Shown here: piece after piece, positions 43,075 to 52,648 of the stretch
How the letters are laid out: each line of letters starts with the position of its first letter
How positions within the stretch are numbered: position 1 is the stretch's first letter
Source: Chryseobacterium arthrosphaerae
GTDB lineage: Bacteria > Bacteroidota > Bacteroidia > Flavobacteriales > Weeksellaceae
NCBI RefSeq assembly: GCF_001684965.1
Contig: NZ_MAYG01000032.1
Coordinates: 1-64,000, forward strand
Direction: 5' to 3'
Length of the DNA stretch: 64,000 bases
Translations under genes and position numbers: made by a program
Notes under the pieces: generated by a model
Seen by the model: only the letters and a program-made list of their open reading frames with translations
What the model was told of the DNA's origin: nothing
Databases searched by the model: none

Positions 43075-44475
43075 TTATTTTACAGGAGTTTTTCCTTTTG
43101 GAATCTGCTTTTCCGGTTTTACCTTTAAAAATATAAAACTGTAATCGGTAGGCGGCATACCGCTCCCCACCACTGAAGCATACTTATGACAGTCCATGCA
43201 CTGTTTTTGTTGAGCATAGGTTTCCATCGTTGTATTCGAAATATCCGAAGGGGTAATCCCTCCTTCCATAAGTGGAGCAGACTTATTATTTCCATTATCC
43301 TGTATCGGATTTTCCGGCCACTGGATATTCACAAGCTGGTAATACTGCCATACTGATTTGGGGTTACTTGCCCTGATAAGCTGCTGCATCTGGGTGTTCA
43401 GCTTTTGAAGCTTTGTTTTGATTTTGTTCACCCGTACGACCTGAACAGGAGTATTCAGACTGTCCTGCCCTATTACCGGAGCGATATTGGGAGTCTTTGT
43501 ACTTTTAGGATTGTAGAAGCAATACCTTACAGAGGGGTCAGCCTGTCCTTCATTAGGAGCATTATGTATATGCTCAAATGTCATCCAGTTAAACTGAGGT
43601 GACTGTGGAGTTTTCCGGATAATATGGAGGCCCACCAGTCCCAAATATTTCTGTGTGGATTTTCCAAAAACAGGCTTTTTATCTTTAAAACCTTTAATTT
43701 CCGGAACCATGGCTTTTGAAATTTTATAATAATTTTTCAAAGAGTCAAGTTTATCTTCAGGAATGATACGCCAGGCAGCTTTAAGTTCTATAGACTCCAT
43801 GGGCAGCCACACGCCGTTATTTGCAGTACCATACTCTTTCAGACTATTATAATCGTAAAGCTTATTCCGGCGGATAAAATCACTTTCAATATTGTTGATT
43901 TTAATTTCATACCAAACAATATTTCCGCTCTGATCAGTAAGCCAGGAACCTTCAGCCTGTAATATTTCATCAACATTACTATTTCCTACTGCAGCTCTGA
44001 GAGTAGCTTTGGGAATACTGATATTAATATCTGTAAACTTATTAATCTCATTAATTTGTTTTACATACCCATTCTTACTTTTCAGGTTCCATGTTAGAAG
44101 ATTTTTGGGGGCAAAAACTTCGTCATTGCTAGCAAAGCTCTCCCAAACTGTAGGGCTGTAATCCCCGGGCATACCATAATTGGCTGCTGTTGCAGTGGTA
44201 TCCGGAACACCTCTTTGAGCAGAAGCAGCCCAGTTTAGTGCAATAAAATTCTTCCATGCAAAACAATTCAGTACATCCTGCGAACTGTGTGCACAGGTGG
44301 AATCCCCGGCAAGTTTATAAGTAATAGAAGGAGGATCACAAAACGCACCGCAATAGATCGATTCACTGTCTGCTACTTTTGAAAAACCGGTTGCTGAATT
44401 CAGTCGCTGGTCTTTCTTACCGGATTCACATGAGATGAAGCTCAATATGAAAAGCGAAAATACTAAAGTTTTCAT
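43075..44475 (-). CDS. Lipoprotein with c-type haem motif, unknown function
   Basis: A 466-residue protein with a lipobox (LFILSFISC). It has a haem-c attachment motif CMDCHKYA (Cys426, Cys429, His430) near the C terminus, in a segment running to MPPTDYSFIF. The long N-terminal part has FAWKNFIALNWAAS and YLGLVGLHIIRKTP..FNWMTFEHIHN, possibly a binding or catalytic domain, and extra cysteines near residues 42-70. No family is recognised with confidence. It overlaps the upstream gene by 4 nt, so the two are translated together and probably act together. A role in electron transfer to or from the partner is inferred from the haem motif only. Confidence 0.7.
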   Translation of the reverse strand: MKTLVFSLFILSFISCESGKKDQRLNSATGFSKVADSESIYCGAFCDPPSITYKLAGDSTCAHSSQDVLNCFAWKNFIALNWAASAQRGVPDTTATAANYGMPGDYSPTVWESFASNDEVFAPKNLLTWNLKSKNGYVKQINEINKFTDINISIPKATLRAAVGNSNVDEILQAEGSWLTDQSGNIVWYEIKINNIESDFIRRNKLYDYNSLKEYGTANNGVWLPMESIELKAAWRIIPEDKLDSLKNYYKISKAMVPEIKGFKDKKPVFGKSTQKYLGLVGLHIIRKTPQSPQFNWMTFEHIHNAPNEGQADPSVRYCFYNPKSTKTPNIAPVIGQDSLNTPVQVVRVNKIKTKLQKLNTQMQQLIRASNPKSVWQYYQLVNIQWPENPIQDNGNNKSAPLMEGGITPSDISNTTMETYAQQKQCMDCHKYASVVGSGMPPTDYSFIFLKVKPEKQIPKGKTPVK

Positions 44476-46211
44476 TTCAATATTTTTTTAACTTGTTCAA
44501 CTTGCTGCCCCGAAAGCAATGCAAGATTAGGAGTTGTATTCATTTTAGGTAAAGAACCATTGGGTACTACCTCCAATACTCCGGATAGAGCATACTTAGG
44601 ATCTGAAGCATTATTGTACAGGCTCAATGGCTTTTCTCCCAGGCTTGTATCAGCATCTGCTGTAATCGTAATCAGAAACAGTTGTGTATCCTCATCGATA
44701 TTCTGGAAATCAGTGACCATAACACTGATTCCGGGACCGAAATCAAACCGGGTTTCCTTCGTGGCCGCATTCGTCAGAACAGCAATACCTTCAGTACTCG
44801 TTCCTGCTTCAATCTGTGTAATGCAGGATGTCAGATTAGAAAAAGTATTCAGTTTATTGTAAAGACTTGCCTGCAGCAAATTGTTATCCAAAAGATATTG
44901 TACATTAGGAAGAGTTGTTGCGGGATCTCCTACCGGAGGAAATTTTTCAGGCTGCTCTCCGGCCCCGGGACTTTTTCCGGTACCTGCCAGCTGTACGAAA
45001 AAGGTGTCAGCAATCTGTGAGCCCCATTTTAAGAGCTTTCCTTTTACTTTTATTTCACTCAGCTTAAAATTGGCGCCTTTCGGAACAGAAAATCTTGTGT
45101 GCAAAAGCATATTAAAAGGATAGAAAGTAATTCCTTTATTCCGTTCTTCCCCTCGTACAACAGTATAGCAATCCTGAATTTTGTAACTGCCGGCGGTAGA
45201 AGGCATTTCAAATTGATCGAAATCCGGAACCTGCCCATAGAGTGCAATAGGATTGGTTAAAGTTATTTGTTGCTTATGGTTATACACCAATGAATTAACA
45301 TTCTGTCCTATGCGGGGATCACTGTTTCTATAAATTTGTCCGTACTGGGCAGCGCAGATCAAAGCATTGGCGTCTGTAATCACCTGATTGTTTTTTACCC
45401 GTAAGATAGTGGCTGCCGCTCCAAGGTAGATTTCAGCACCCAATGAATTTGGAGGACTTGTAAGATGTACGGCTCCTCCGCCTTCAGGAGTTGCCTCCGG
45501 GCCATTATTCCATTTATTAATCGGGTTGTAGGCAGGTTCTCCTGTTTCTCTTACGATAACTGGATTTCCAGTGCTGTCCAGCAGGTACAGGTCTTCTTTT
45601 TTAACGTTCTTATTATTGAGGATTTCCTGATAAAGTGCGACCACTATATCCGGAGAAACTTTCCACATATGAAACCAGTACTCCGGATTCTCATGGGTAA
45701 AATCAACAGCTGTGATATCCCCGTTTTCATCCCTTGTAACAGCCCATTCACAATATTCATCCTGCCACCCGCGAGGTCCTGACGGGCCAAATGGTTTCGT
45801 ACGGGTATCAGAAGGATCACACGGGTTTTTAGGGACTGTAAGATCCATATTATATTTTTTTCCAAAAGCAGCCGGACCTATATCAGCCAGCTCATGCAGT
45901 TTATCTTCATATTCAGTGCTGCCAAATTGTTTGGTGAAAAGCCCGGTAAAATAATGATTGATCCTGTTGGGAAAGGCATTCCACTGTATAGGAACGGTAT
46001 TCTGTTCTGTAGGTACGACATCATCCACCAGAGGATTATAATACCAGCTTCTGGGATGATCATACGTACTTGACCAGGGATTTCCCATGATTGAATTGAT
46101 GGTACAGTATTTTACATAATTGCTCCAGGCATTTTCAAGCTGCTCTCCTAAATGCGGATACTGTTTAAAATCCTTCTCGGCCTGATAGGCGGGGGTGTTA
46201 AATTTTTTCAT
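44472..46211 (-). CDS. Large conserved protein of unknown function, partner of a haem lipoprotein
   Basis: A 579-residue protein without a visible signal peptide. A RGWQDEYCEWAV motif, a following VDFTHENPEYWFHMW stretch and GAVHLTSPPNSLGAEIYLGAA look like conserved blocks of a family I have seen as hypothetical proteins in actinobacteria and other bacteria, but I cannot name a function. Several Cys, His and Trp residues in these blocks could bind a metal or cofactor. The stop overlaps the start of the haem lipoprotein gene by 4 nt. If the lipoprotein is outside the inner membrane and this protein inside, they may not meet; a non-classical export route would be needed. Confidence 0.6.
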   Translation of the reverse strand: MKKFNTPAYQAEKDFKQYPHLGEQLENAWSNYVKYCTINSIMGNPWSSTYDHPRSWYYNPLVDDVVPTEQNTVPIQWNAFPNRINHYFTGLFTKQFGSTEYEDKLHELADIGPAAFGKKYNMDLTVPKNPCDPSDTRTKPFGPSGPRGWQDEYCEWAVTRDENGDITAVDFTHENPEYWFHMWKVSPDIVVALYQEILNNKNVKKEDLYLLDSTGNPVIVRETGEPAYNPINKWNNGPEATPEGGGAVHLTSPPNSLGAEIYLGAAATILRVKNNQVITDANALICAAQYGQIYRNSDPRIGQNVNSLVYNHKQQITLTNPIALYGQVPDFDQFEMPSTAGSYKIQDCYTVVRGEERNKGITFYPFNMLLHTRFSVPKGANFKLSEIKVKGKLLKWGSQIADTFFVQLAGTGKSPGAGEQPEKFPPVGDPATTLPNVQYLLDNNLLQASLYNKLNTFSNLTSCITQIEAGTSTEGIAVLTNAATKETRFDFGPGISVMVTDFQNIDEDTQLFLITITADADTSLGEKPLSLYNNASDPKYALSGVLEVVPNGSLPKMNTTPNLALLSGQQVEQVKKILK

Positions 46212-46583
46212 GGTTTCAATTTTTAGTTTTTGGAGTTATAATTGATGAATATTTTAATCTATATTGGTCCCGTAGAAGGAATATGATTACACTCAAAATT
46301 CAGAAATCTGAGCGGATCACTTATCCTCTGAATATTTTCGGGTAATTTTCAACATGATCATATAAGTGATGATTACTACTTCAAAACTAGAAATTATCTG
46401 CCGGAATCTTTTACGTATAAATACGTATTTTTTCCCTTTAATGTGAAAAATAATAAAATGTAATGATATTGAGTTTAGAAAAATGCCCTAAAATGGAAGC
46501 AAGCTGAATAAATTGAAAGAATGGATTTTCAAAAAGTATATAAAAGAAAAAAGGAAAAGCCGACATTGCTTTTCCTTTTATTG
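46212..46583. other. Intergenic region with a palindromic operator-like site
   Basis: Upstream of the leftward pair 43075-46211. TACGTAT and ATACGTA (46412-46418 and 46421-46427) form a perfect inverted repeat with a 2-nt spacer, about 200 nt ahead of the start codon, a possible regulator site. No coding region was found in the rest, and no clear promoter. Confidence 0.4.
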
Positions 46584-46657
46584 TAGCGAAGACGGGAATT
46601 GAACCCGTGACCTCAGGGTTATGAATCCTGCGCTCTAACCAACTGAGCTACCTCGCC
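46584..46657 (-). tRNA. tRNA-Met (anticodon CAU)
   Basis: A full cloverleaf reads on the minus strand: acceptor GGCGAGG / CTTCGCT, D-arm GCTCAGTTGGTTAGAGC, anticodon loop TTCATAA, and T-arm ACGGGTTCAATTCCCGT. The discriminator is A, and the CCA end is not encoded. The G1 acceptor pair and the anticodon stem, which lacks the three G-C pairs of initiators, argue against an initiator tRNA. An elongator Met is likely; a lysidine-modified Ile (CAU) tRNA cannot be excluded. Confidence 0.95.
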
Positions 46658-46701
46658 GTTTTGGTGGTGCAAATATAGAAAAATATTTTTTACCTCCAAA
46701 A

Positions 46702-47994
46702 TTATTTTGCCTTAAAATATTCTAAAACATCTCCAACATGATCTGGTTTGTTGATTATCTTATTGTTAGCATCTAAAATAAAATACGTCGGAGTTGCATG
46801 AACATTATACATATCTACATAAGAACTGTTCCATCCTCTCAATTCTGAATCATTCACCCAAGGAAATGCAGCGATTTTCTGGGTATAAGAATTTTTGTCT
46901 ACATCTAAAGACAGGCCAACAACCTGAATATTTTTTGCTTTCAGCTCATTGTACTTTTCTAAAAGCTTTGGAAGTTCACTTTCACAGTGCGAGCAGGTAG
47001 ATGACCAGAAGACAACCACCTTCTTATCTGCCTTAATATCGTGTAATGTTTTTGCGGTGGTATTGGTAGCCGACACAAACTTAGTATTAGGGAAAACAGC
47101 TCCCATTTCAACATTAGCATTGGATTTTAATGTAGAAGCAAGTCTGTCATTAATGGTACATTTAAGATTTTTCGCCTGGGTAAGATATTTATTCTTAAAT
47201 TCATCCATCTGATATACATCAAAAATATCGATCAATTCGGATAAAACGGTTTGCCCTCTTGGAGTTTCTACTTTAAGACGGTCCAAAAGTTTATCTACAG
47301 AACCTGTAACATTGGTATTTCCTCCGGAGTTCAGATAAGCAACCAATACGGGTCTCAATAAAGAGGAACTTTCGAGCATATCACCGGATTTGTCCAGAAA
47401 GTTGATAATTTCGTCCTGATTTACTTTTTTGGATGGATCAGACTGATTTCCTAAAAACTTGCTGTAATTGGTGTTGTAATACGCTATAAACGGATGTTGT
47501 GCTGCATCAATAGAGGCAGAAGTACCGGAAAGCCTGTCAATCTCCGTTTTCAATGCTTTTCCGAAGTCTGTATTATCCTTATAATATTCTTTGATCTGCG
47601 TCAGTGCAGGCAGGATCAGCTCTTTCTTTTGGGAGCCTTCCTGCTGTTTGCTCATCAAATCGTTCGCTTCATCCAGATAAATAACGTCTTTAACTTTATT
47701 ATTCTGGGTATTCAGTTTAAAGTTTACATTTTTATTTTCAGAAATGAAGCTTACCGTATTATTGGAGTCCGGGAAATAGATTTTCATCATGCCCATATAG
47801 TGTCCCGGATATTTAAATGTCAAAGTATTATTCTTAATCTTTTCTTTTGTAACAATAATATCCTTTGAACCGTTTAGTGTATATAAAATTGCATCTTGAT
47901 CTTTAAAATCTGCAGGAGTCTGAACTGTGACTGTAAATTGAGCCTGCAAAGCAAATGCTGCTAAAATCGCAGATAGCGTATAAATCTTTTTCAT
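46702..47994 (-). CDS. Secreted TlpA-like thioredoxin-family protein
   Basis: A 430-residue periplasmic protein with signal peptide (IYTLSAILAAFALQAQ). An N-terminal region of about 280 residues, resembling DUF4369-type domains, precedes a C-terminal redoxin domain with VVFWSSTCSHCESELP (CSHC) and the cis-proline region ATPTYFILD. It probably reduces disulfides in extracytoplasmic proteins, as TlpA and ResA do. It lies just after the tRNA gene in transcription-opposed sequence space and is separated from the next upstream gene by a terminator. Nothing ties it directly to the peptide island 3 kb away. Confidence 0.85.
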   Translation of the reverse strand: MKKIYTLSAILAAFALQAQFTVTVQTPADFKDQDAILYTLNGSKDIIVTKEKIKNNTLTFKYPGHYMGMMKIYFPDSNNTVSFISENKNVNFKLNTQNNKVKDVIYLDEANDLMSKQQEGSQKKELILPALTQIKEYYKDNTDFGKALKTEIDRLSGTSASIDAAQHPFIAYYNTNYSKFLGNQSDPSKKVNQDEIINFLDKSGDMLESSSLLRPVLVAYLNSGGNTNVTGSVDKLLDRLKVETPRGQTVLSELIDIFDVYQMDEFKNKYLTQAKNLKCTINDRLASTLKSNANVEMGAVFPNTKFVSATNTTAKTLHDIKADKKVVVFWSSTCSHCESELPKLLEKYNELKAKNIQVVGLSLDVDKNSYTQKIAAFPWVNDSELRGWNSSYVDMYNVHATPTYFILDANNKIINKPDHVGDVLEYFKAK

Positions 47995-48000
47995 AGAGTA

Positions 48001-48035
48001 AAAATAAAAAAACTCTCTGACTAATCAGAGAGTTT
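48001..48035 (-). terminator. Intrinsic terminator after the T9SS cargo operon
   Basis: A perfect 11-bp stem AAACTCTCTGA / TCAGAGAGTTT (48010-48020 with 48025-48035) is followed on the minus strand by TTTTTATTTT. It ends the transcript of 50293-48056. Confidence 0.85.
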
Positions 48036-48055
48036 AATATTATTTTAATAAAATT

Positions 48056-48292
48056 TTATGCTTTTACGCTTTTATATTTTTTAGTATAATAGAAAATGAA
48101 TGCAATTGCTACAATCCCTAATATATATACATACATATCGATGGGCGAAGCAGGAGCTCCTGTTCCATTTCCACCACCACCTCCTCCTGCGAAAGAAGCG
48201 GGTTGTACATCAGGTTGCGGCGGGGTTTCGGCATTTACCAGAGATACAATAATCATGAAAAAAGCCAATACTAGTTTATTAATAGTCTTCAT
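48056..48292 (-). CDS. Small signal-peptide and glycine-rich membrane protein
   Basis: A 78-residue protein: signal peptide (LVLAFFMIIVSLVNA), a Pro/Gln-rich stretch, a run of six glycines within SFAGGGGGGNGTGAPASP, one membrane segment (MYVYILGIVAIAFIFYY) and a basic C terminus. No named family; similar tiny proteins often accompany T9SS cargo genes in Chryseobacterium as I recall. It starts 6 nt after the upstream T9SS protein and shares its transcript. Confidence 0.75.
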   Translation of the reverse strand: MKTINKLVLAFFMIIVSLVNAETPPQPDVQPASFAGGGGGGNGTGAPASPIDMYVYILGIVAIAFIFYYTKKYKSVKA

Positions 48293-48298
48293 TGTAGT

Positions 48299-50293
48299 TT
48301 ATTTTAAAATTTTAGTATTAACAGTTTCTCCTTTATCAGAAACAATTTTTACAACATATGAACTTTTAACTGAGTCATCTAATTCGATTACAAAATCTCT
48401 CGATGTTTCAACCGCTTTTTTAGAGATTACCAGTTTACCGCTCATATCATAAACTTGAATGTCTGCTTTTTTCCATTTTGGATCAAATCTAACAATATAA
48501 TTTGAAATTGCCGGATTGTAAATTACAAGTGTACTAGAAATACTTGGTTTATTCTTATCTAATCCCAGAGTTATATTACTTGGTTCTCCGTAATATAAGT
48601 TAGCTTCCTCATTCGTTACAGGTACTACATCTCCTTGTTTAGCTTCTATAAGATTACCGTTTTCAGCTTTATAGTAGAAACCGATTCCTGAAGATAACTG
48701 ATGGGAACCTGCCGGAATTAACTCAGTATTTTCTCTGATCTCGAATTTATAAGATTTCACCTTATCCATGAAGAAGTTCTTTAACTTAACATTCTTACCC
48801 TGGAAGTTATTCTCATTAGCTTCATTAATATATAACCAGTAGCTGTTTTTATAGTTATCATCATATCCTCCATTCAATGATTCTTCGAATGTACCGATGA
48901 TATTTACACCTGCTGAAGCCTGAACTGAAGTTGCTGGAGAAATCTGGTGACCTGTTGTTAAGTCCGGAGATACCACATAGTATGTTCTGGAAAGTTCATT
49001 TCCGTTCGCATCCAAACCAATTACACCAAGTTGTTTTATGCTGTTGGCATTAGTCTTACCATTTGCATTAGTCATCTTAGCAGCATTTACATCATAATCA
49101 ATACCTGCCGCTCTTGCTGTTGACTTAAATCTTCTTAGTGTATTAAAGTTTAATGTCTGAACTGTGTTATTTCTTAACTTGATTTTAAATGTCTGCATTG
49201 GTTTTACTACTACCAAATCTACATCACCTACAGCCGGAGCAACTCCGTCGCCTGTACTTACGAAGGTAACAACCTTATTTCCTGTAGCGTAAGTAGAACC
49301 ATTTGGAAGCGTAACAATTGTACCCGGGTTATATTCAACACCCCAGATATTTTTCACTGCGTTTCCGTCAGATCCTGTAGCACTTTCAGTATATCCAATC
49401 TTAGATAAATCTATATTTGTAAGGAAAGGGTTACCGAATTGATACCAGTTTTGACCAAATGTTCCTGCCCAAGGGGTAGCAGTATATTCAAAAGAATCGT
49501 CAAGATAAGTGTAGTAACGTTCCTGGTATTGGTTTAAACCATAACCATTAACTCCGAACACAACATTAGAAGTGCCTACATTAGACTTTCCTGCATTCTG
49601 TAATGTTACAACACCAGAATATGGTGCATATGGTTTTCCGTTAATTTTGAATACATTTCCGGAAGCGGGAGCACTTGGATTCCAGTCACTATTGCTAACT
49701 TTCAGCATATAATACCCTGACGGATCCCAAGTAACCCCAGTAGGAGTCAGATTCAGGTTAGTAATGGCAACAGCATTTTCATTATCCCATTTCAAAATTG
49801 GATTACTGTATCTTCCGATATTAAAAGTCTTACCTAATTCAGAAGATAGTGAATTAAAGGCTTTACCGGAGAAAGGAAGGGCAACTTGCTGGAAATAATT
49901 ACTTGTAGTACCGTTGTTTGTTGCAAGGTATTCTTTAGTCACAACACCTGTAATGTTGGATTGGGTTAATCCGTCAATGTACAGTTGTCCGTAAGTAGAA
50001 GTAGTAAAGCCTGACGGATTATTCATCTTTAAAACAATATTACCTCCGGTAGTTTTATCCGCACCACCGGCATCAATTGTTTTAAAAGCATCCGCTGCGG
50101 TTCCTACAACCATTACGTTCCCGTGTACTTCCATGAGACCATTGTCTCTTGTTTGTACACCGCCACCACTATAAACTAGGGTGCCGTCGCTCACATACAT
50201 AGTAGCGTTAGCATCTACGTGACATAAAACATTCTGCGCCTGAACAGAATAGCTAACGGCTAAAAGACCTATAGCAAATAAACTTTTTCTCAT
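48299..50293 (-). CDS. T9SS type A sorting-domain cargo protein
   Basis: A 664-residue exported protein with signal peptide (LFAIGLLAVSYSVQAQ). It has a large beta-rich body and a C-terminal type A sorting domain of about 80 residues (KADIQVYDMSGKLVISKKA through SYVVKIVSDKGETVNTKILK), the signal for passage through the type IX system and attachment to the surface. The body has no named domain I can recognise. SprA, encoded at 1773-8846, is the expected translocon. It is first in a two-gene operon with the glycine-rich small protein. Confidence 0.9.
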   Translation of the reverse strand: MRKSLFAIGLLAVSYSVQAQNVLCHVDANATMYVSDGTLVYSGGGVQTRDNGLMEVHGNVMVVGTAADAFKTIDAGGADKTTGGNIVLKMNNPSGFTTSTYGQLYIDGLTQSNITGVVTKEYLATNNGTTSNYFQQVALPFSGKAFNSLSSELGKTFNIGRYSNPILKWDNENAVAITNLNLTPTGVTWDPSGYYMLKVSNSDWNPSAPASGNVFKINGKPYAPYSGVVTLQNAGKSNVGTSNVVFGVNGYGLNQYQERYYTYLDDSFEYTATPWAGTFGQNWYQFGNPFLTNIDLSKIGYTESATGSDGNAVKNIWGVEYNPGTIVTLPNGSTYATGNKVVTFVSTGDGVAPAVGDVDLVVVKPMQTFKIKLRNNTVQTLNFNTLRRFKSTARAAGIDYDVNAAKMTNANGKTNANSIKQLGVIGLDANGNELSRTYYVVSPDLTTGHQISPATSVQASAGVNIIGTFEESLNGGYDDNYKNSYWLYINEANENNFQGKNVKLKNFFMDKVKSYKFEIRENTELIPAGSHQLSSGIGFYYKAENGNLIEAKQGDVVPVTNEEANLYYGEPSNITLGLDKNKPSISSTLVIYNPAISNYIVRFDPKWKKADIQVYDMSGKLVISKKAVETSRDFVIELDDSVKSSYVVKIVSDKGETVNTKILK

Positions 50294-50367
50294 TGTATAA
50301 ATTATTTGTGTGTTAATACAATCTTCACCCGCAAAGGTATTATTTTTTTCTTAGAAAAAAAAACTTT

Positions 50368-51555
50368 TTATCTATTAATCAAAATATTATCTTCCGTTAA
50401 GATAATTTCTTTCTCTTCTCCGATTGAAAACATATAGTCTTCCAAAACCTTTTCTGTGGTTCCTCTCAGACCTCTGGCTCCCAATCCTTTTTCAATCGTT
50501 TCTTCAACTATTTTTTCAATAGCACCATCTGTAATTACCAAATCCGTACCATCCATCTTGAAAAGCTCCACAAATTGGTTCACAATTGAATTTTTAGGTT
50601 CTTTCATGATTCTTACCAACGTTTCTTTTGTGAGTTTATCAAGGTAAGTGATGATTGGAAATCTTCCTAAAAGTTCAGGAATTAGCCCGAAAGAACGAAG
50701 GTCAATAGCATTAATATTTGTTAATACATATTCATCCTCATCAGTTTTATTGATTTTTTCAGAGCTGAAACCAATCGCCTGCTTATTCATTCTTCTTTCA
50801 ATGATTTCCTTGATCCCGTCAAAAGCTCCTCCGGCAATAAACAGGATATTCTGAGTATTCACCTGGATGTATTTCTGATCCGGATGCTTTCTTCCTCCCT
50901 GCGGCGGTACATTTACGATACTTCCTTCCAACAGTTTCAGCAATCCCTGCTGTACTCCCTCTCCGGAAACATCTCTTGTAATACTTGGGTTATCTGACTT
51001 TCTTGCGATCTTATCAATCTCATCAATGAATACGATTCCTTTTTCAGCTTTCTCCACATCATAATCTGCCACCATCAGAAGTCTGGAAAGAATACTTTCA
51101 ACATCTTCCCCTACATATCCTGCCTCCGTAAGAATAGTAGCATCTACAATACAGAAAGGAACATTAAGTTCTCTGGCGATTGTTTTGGCCAGGAGTGTCT
51201 TACCGGTTCCTGTCTCCCCTATCATGATGATATTTGATTTTTCAAGCTCCACTTCCCGGTTTTCGTCCTGAGCGTGAAGTAATCTTTTATAATGGTTGTA
51301 TACGGCAATCGACAGCTGCTTTTTCGCCTGGTCCTGCCCGATCACGTATTGGTCAAGAAATACTTTGATTTCTTTCGGCTTTTTAAGTTCTTCCATACTG
51401 TCTGCCGGAGCGTATCCTGTTTTGGAGGCACTGTCTTTTACAATAGTATGTGCCTGCTCTATACAATTTTCGCAAATAAAACCATTCTGCCCGGAAATCA
51501 GCATTTGTACTTCATTTCTTTTTCTTCCACAGAAAGAACATTGGTTTGAGTTCAT
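50368..51555 (-). CDS. clpX: ATP-dependent Clp protease ATP-binding subunit ClpX
   Basis: A 395-residue AAA+ unfoldase that feeds substrates to ClpP. The N-terminal zinc-binding domain has [11 protein letters not shown] and FICENC (four Cys). The AAA+ core has Walker A GETGTGKT, Walker [11 protein letters not shown], the pore loop GYVGED and the [23 protein letters not shown] segment, with IGF-type ClpP-contact residues near AIGFSSEK. Slightly shorter than the E. coli protein but complete. clpP is not in the window. It is separated from the upstream HIT gene by a terminator. Confidence 0.98.
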   Translation of the reverse strand: MNSNQCSFCGRKRNEVQMLISGQNGFICENCIEQAHTIVKDSASKTGYAPADSMEELKKPKEIKVFLDQYVIGQDQAKKQLSIAVYNHYKRLLHAQDENREVELEKSNIIMIGETGTGKTLLAKTIARELNVPFCIVDATILTEAGYVGEDVESILSRLLMVADYDVEKAEKGIVFIDEIDKIARKSDNPSITRDVSGEGVQQGLLKLLEGSIVNVPPQGGRKHPDQKYIQVNTQNILFIAGGAFDGIKEIIERRMNKQAIGFSSEKINKTDEDEYVLTNINAIDLRSFGLIPELLGRFPIITYLDKLTKETLVRIMKEPKNSIVNQFVELFKMDGTDLVITDGAIEKIVEETIEKGLGARGLRGTTEKVLEDYMFSIGEEKEIILTEDNILINR

Positions 51556-51582
51556 ATTATATAATAGGTATATGTTAAAGAA

Positions 51583-51610
51583 AAACGTAAAAAATCACTT
51601 TTTTACGTTT
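51583..51610 (-). terminator. Intrinsic terminator after the HIT gene
   Basis: A perfect 12-bp stem AAACGTAAAAAA / TTTTTTACGTTT (51583-51594 with 51599-51610) with T-rich flanks, between the HIT stop at 51621 and the clpX start at 51555. Confidence 0.8.
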
Positions 51611-51620
51611 TCCTGTTTTT

Positions 51621-52010
51621 TTAAGAATTAATAATTGAGTTTTGGATCTCTGTATATTCTTCGTTCGTTAATTTTAATCTTTCATTTCTGAAATTCATGT
51701 CTTCCATCTTATTCAAAGGGATCAGATGGATATGGGCATGAGGAACCTCCAGTCCTACTACCGCTACTCCTACTCTTACACATGGAACTGCAGTTTTGAT
51801 CTTCTTGGCTACCTCTTGGGCAAATCCCCAAAGGTTTTTGTATTCTTCACTTTCAAGATCAAAAATCAGATCCACTTCTTTTTTCGGGACTACCAGGGTA
51901 TGTCCTTTCACCAAAGGCATTGCATCTAAGAATGCTATAAAGTCTTCATTTTCTGCAATTTTGTATGAGGGAATTTCGCCGTTGATGATTTTTGTGAATA
52001 TAGTGCTCAT
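51621..52010 (-). CDS. HIT family protein (HinT-like)
   Basis: A 129-residue histidine-triad protein. It has the N-terminal IFTKIINGEIPSYKIAENEDFIAFLD, the HTLVVPKKEVD block and the catalytic triad VPHAHIHLIPL. Family members hydrolyse nucleoside phosphoramidates such as AMP-lysine. It is next to greA on the same strand with a 58-nt gap, a pairing common in Flavobacteriia as I recall. Confidence 0.93.
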   Translation of the reverse strand: MSTIFTKIINGEIPSYKIAENEDFIAFLDAMPLVKGHTLVVPKKEVDLIFDLESEEYKNLWGFAQEVAKKIKTAVPCVRVGVAVVGLEVPHAHIHLIPLNKMEDMNFRNERLKLTNEEYTEIQNSIINS

Positions 52011-52068
52011 TTTTTTAGAAGTTAGAGGTTAGGTAATCAAAAGTTTAGAAATAGAAAGGGGTATCAGA

Positions 52069-52539
52069 CTATAGAGAAATGTCTAATACTTCAAAAGAAA
52101 GTTTGTTTCCGTTCGGTAAAGTGATTTCTGCGGTTTCGCCGATAGCTTTTCCTAACAGTCCTTTTGCGATTGGGGTATTCACAGAAATTTTTCCTGTTTT
52201 AAGGTCACTTTCGTTATCCGGTACCAATTTAAATACCTGCTCTTGTTTAGTCGCATTGTTTTTAAGTTTCACCGTTGTCAGGATAGAAACTTTTGAAGTA
52301 TCTAATTGGCTTTCATCTATAATTTTAGAAGTAGAAATAACATCTTTCAGCTTGGAAATTCGCATTTCAAGCATTCCCTGAGCCTCTTTAGCCGCATCAT
52401 ATTCTGCATTTTCAGACAAATCACCTTTGTCTCTTGCTTCTGCGATCTGCTGGGTAATCTTTGGTCTCTCTACAGTTTCCAACTGTTCCAGCTCAGCTTT
52501 CATCTTATCAAGGCCCTCCTTTGTTACATAGCTTGCCAT
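52069..52539 (-). CDS. greA: Transcription elongation factor GreA
   Basis: A 156-residue factor that rescues backtracked RNA polymerase by stimulating transcript cleavage. The N-terminal coiled coil has the tip acidic residues in RDKGDLSENAEYDAAKEAQ, and the C-terminal domain has the SVNTPIAKGLLGKAIGE block. The ATG at 52539 gives the standard MASYVTKEG start; a TTG at 52548 adds only three residues. It lies just upstream of the HIT gene and probably shares its transcript. Confidence 0.97.
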   Translation of the reverse strand: MASYVTKEGLDKMKAELEQLETVERPKITQQIAEARDKGDLSENAEYDAAKEAQGMLEMRISKLKDVISTSKIIDESQLDTSKVSILTTVKLKNNATKQEQVFKLVPDNESDLKTGKISVNTPIAKGLLGKAIGETAEITLPNGNKLSFEVLDISL

Positions 52540-52648
52540 AATTTTCAAAATTTAGTTTTAGTATAAAAAAATAATCCGACATTTGCCGGACAATGTTTTC
52601 GTGTTGTAATCGTTTAATTTTTACAAATATATAAAAATTTAAATTGAA

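Noticed and set aside
44682..45020. 112-residue plus-strand ORF
   Set aside because: Antisense to the long gene 44472-46211, with no recognisable domain and no promoter.
48096..48452. 118-residue plus-strand ORF
   Set aside because: It overlaps the glycine-rich protein and the T9SS sorting domain on the other strand. Its proline/glycine run is the complement of their glycine codons.
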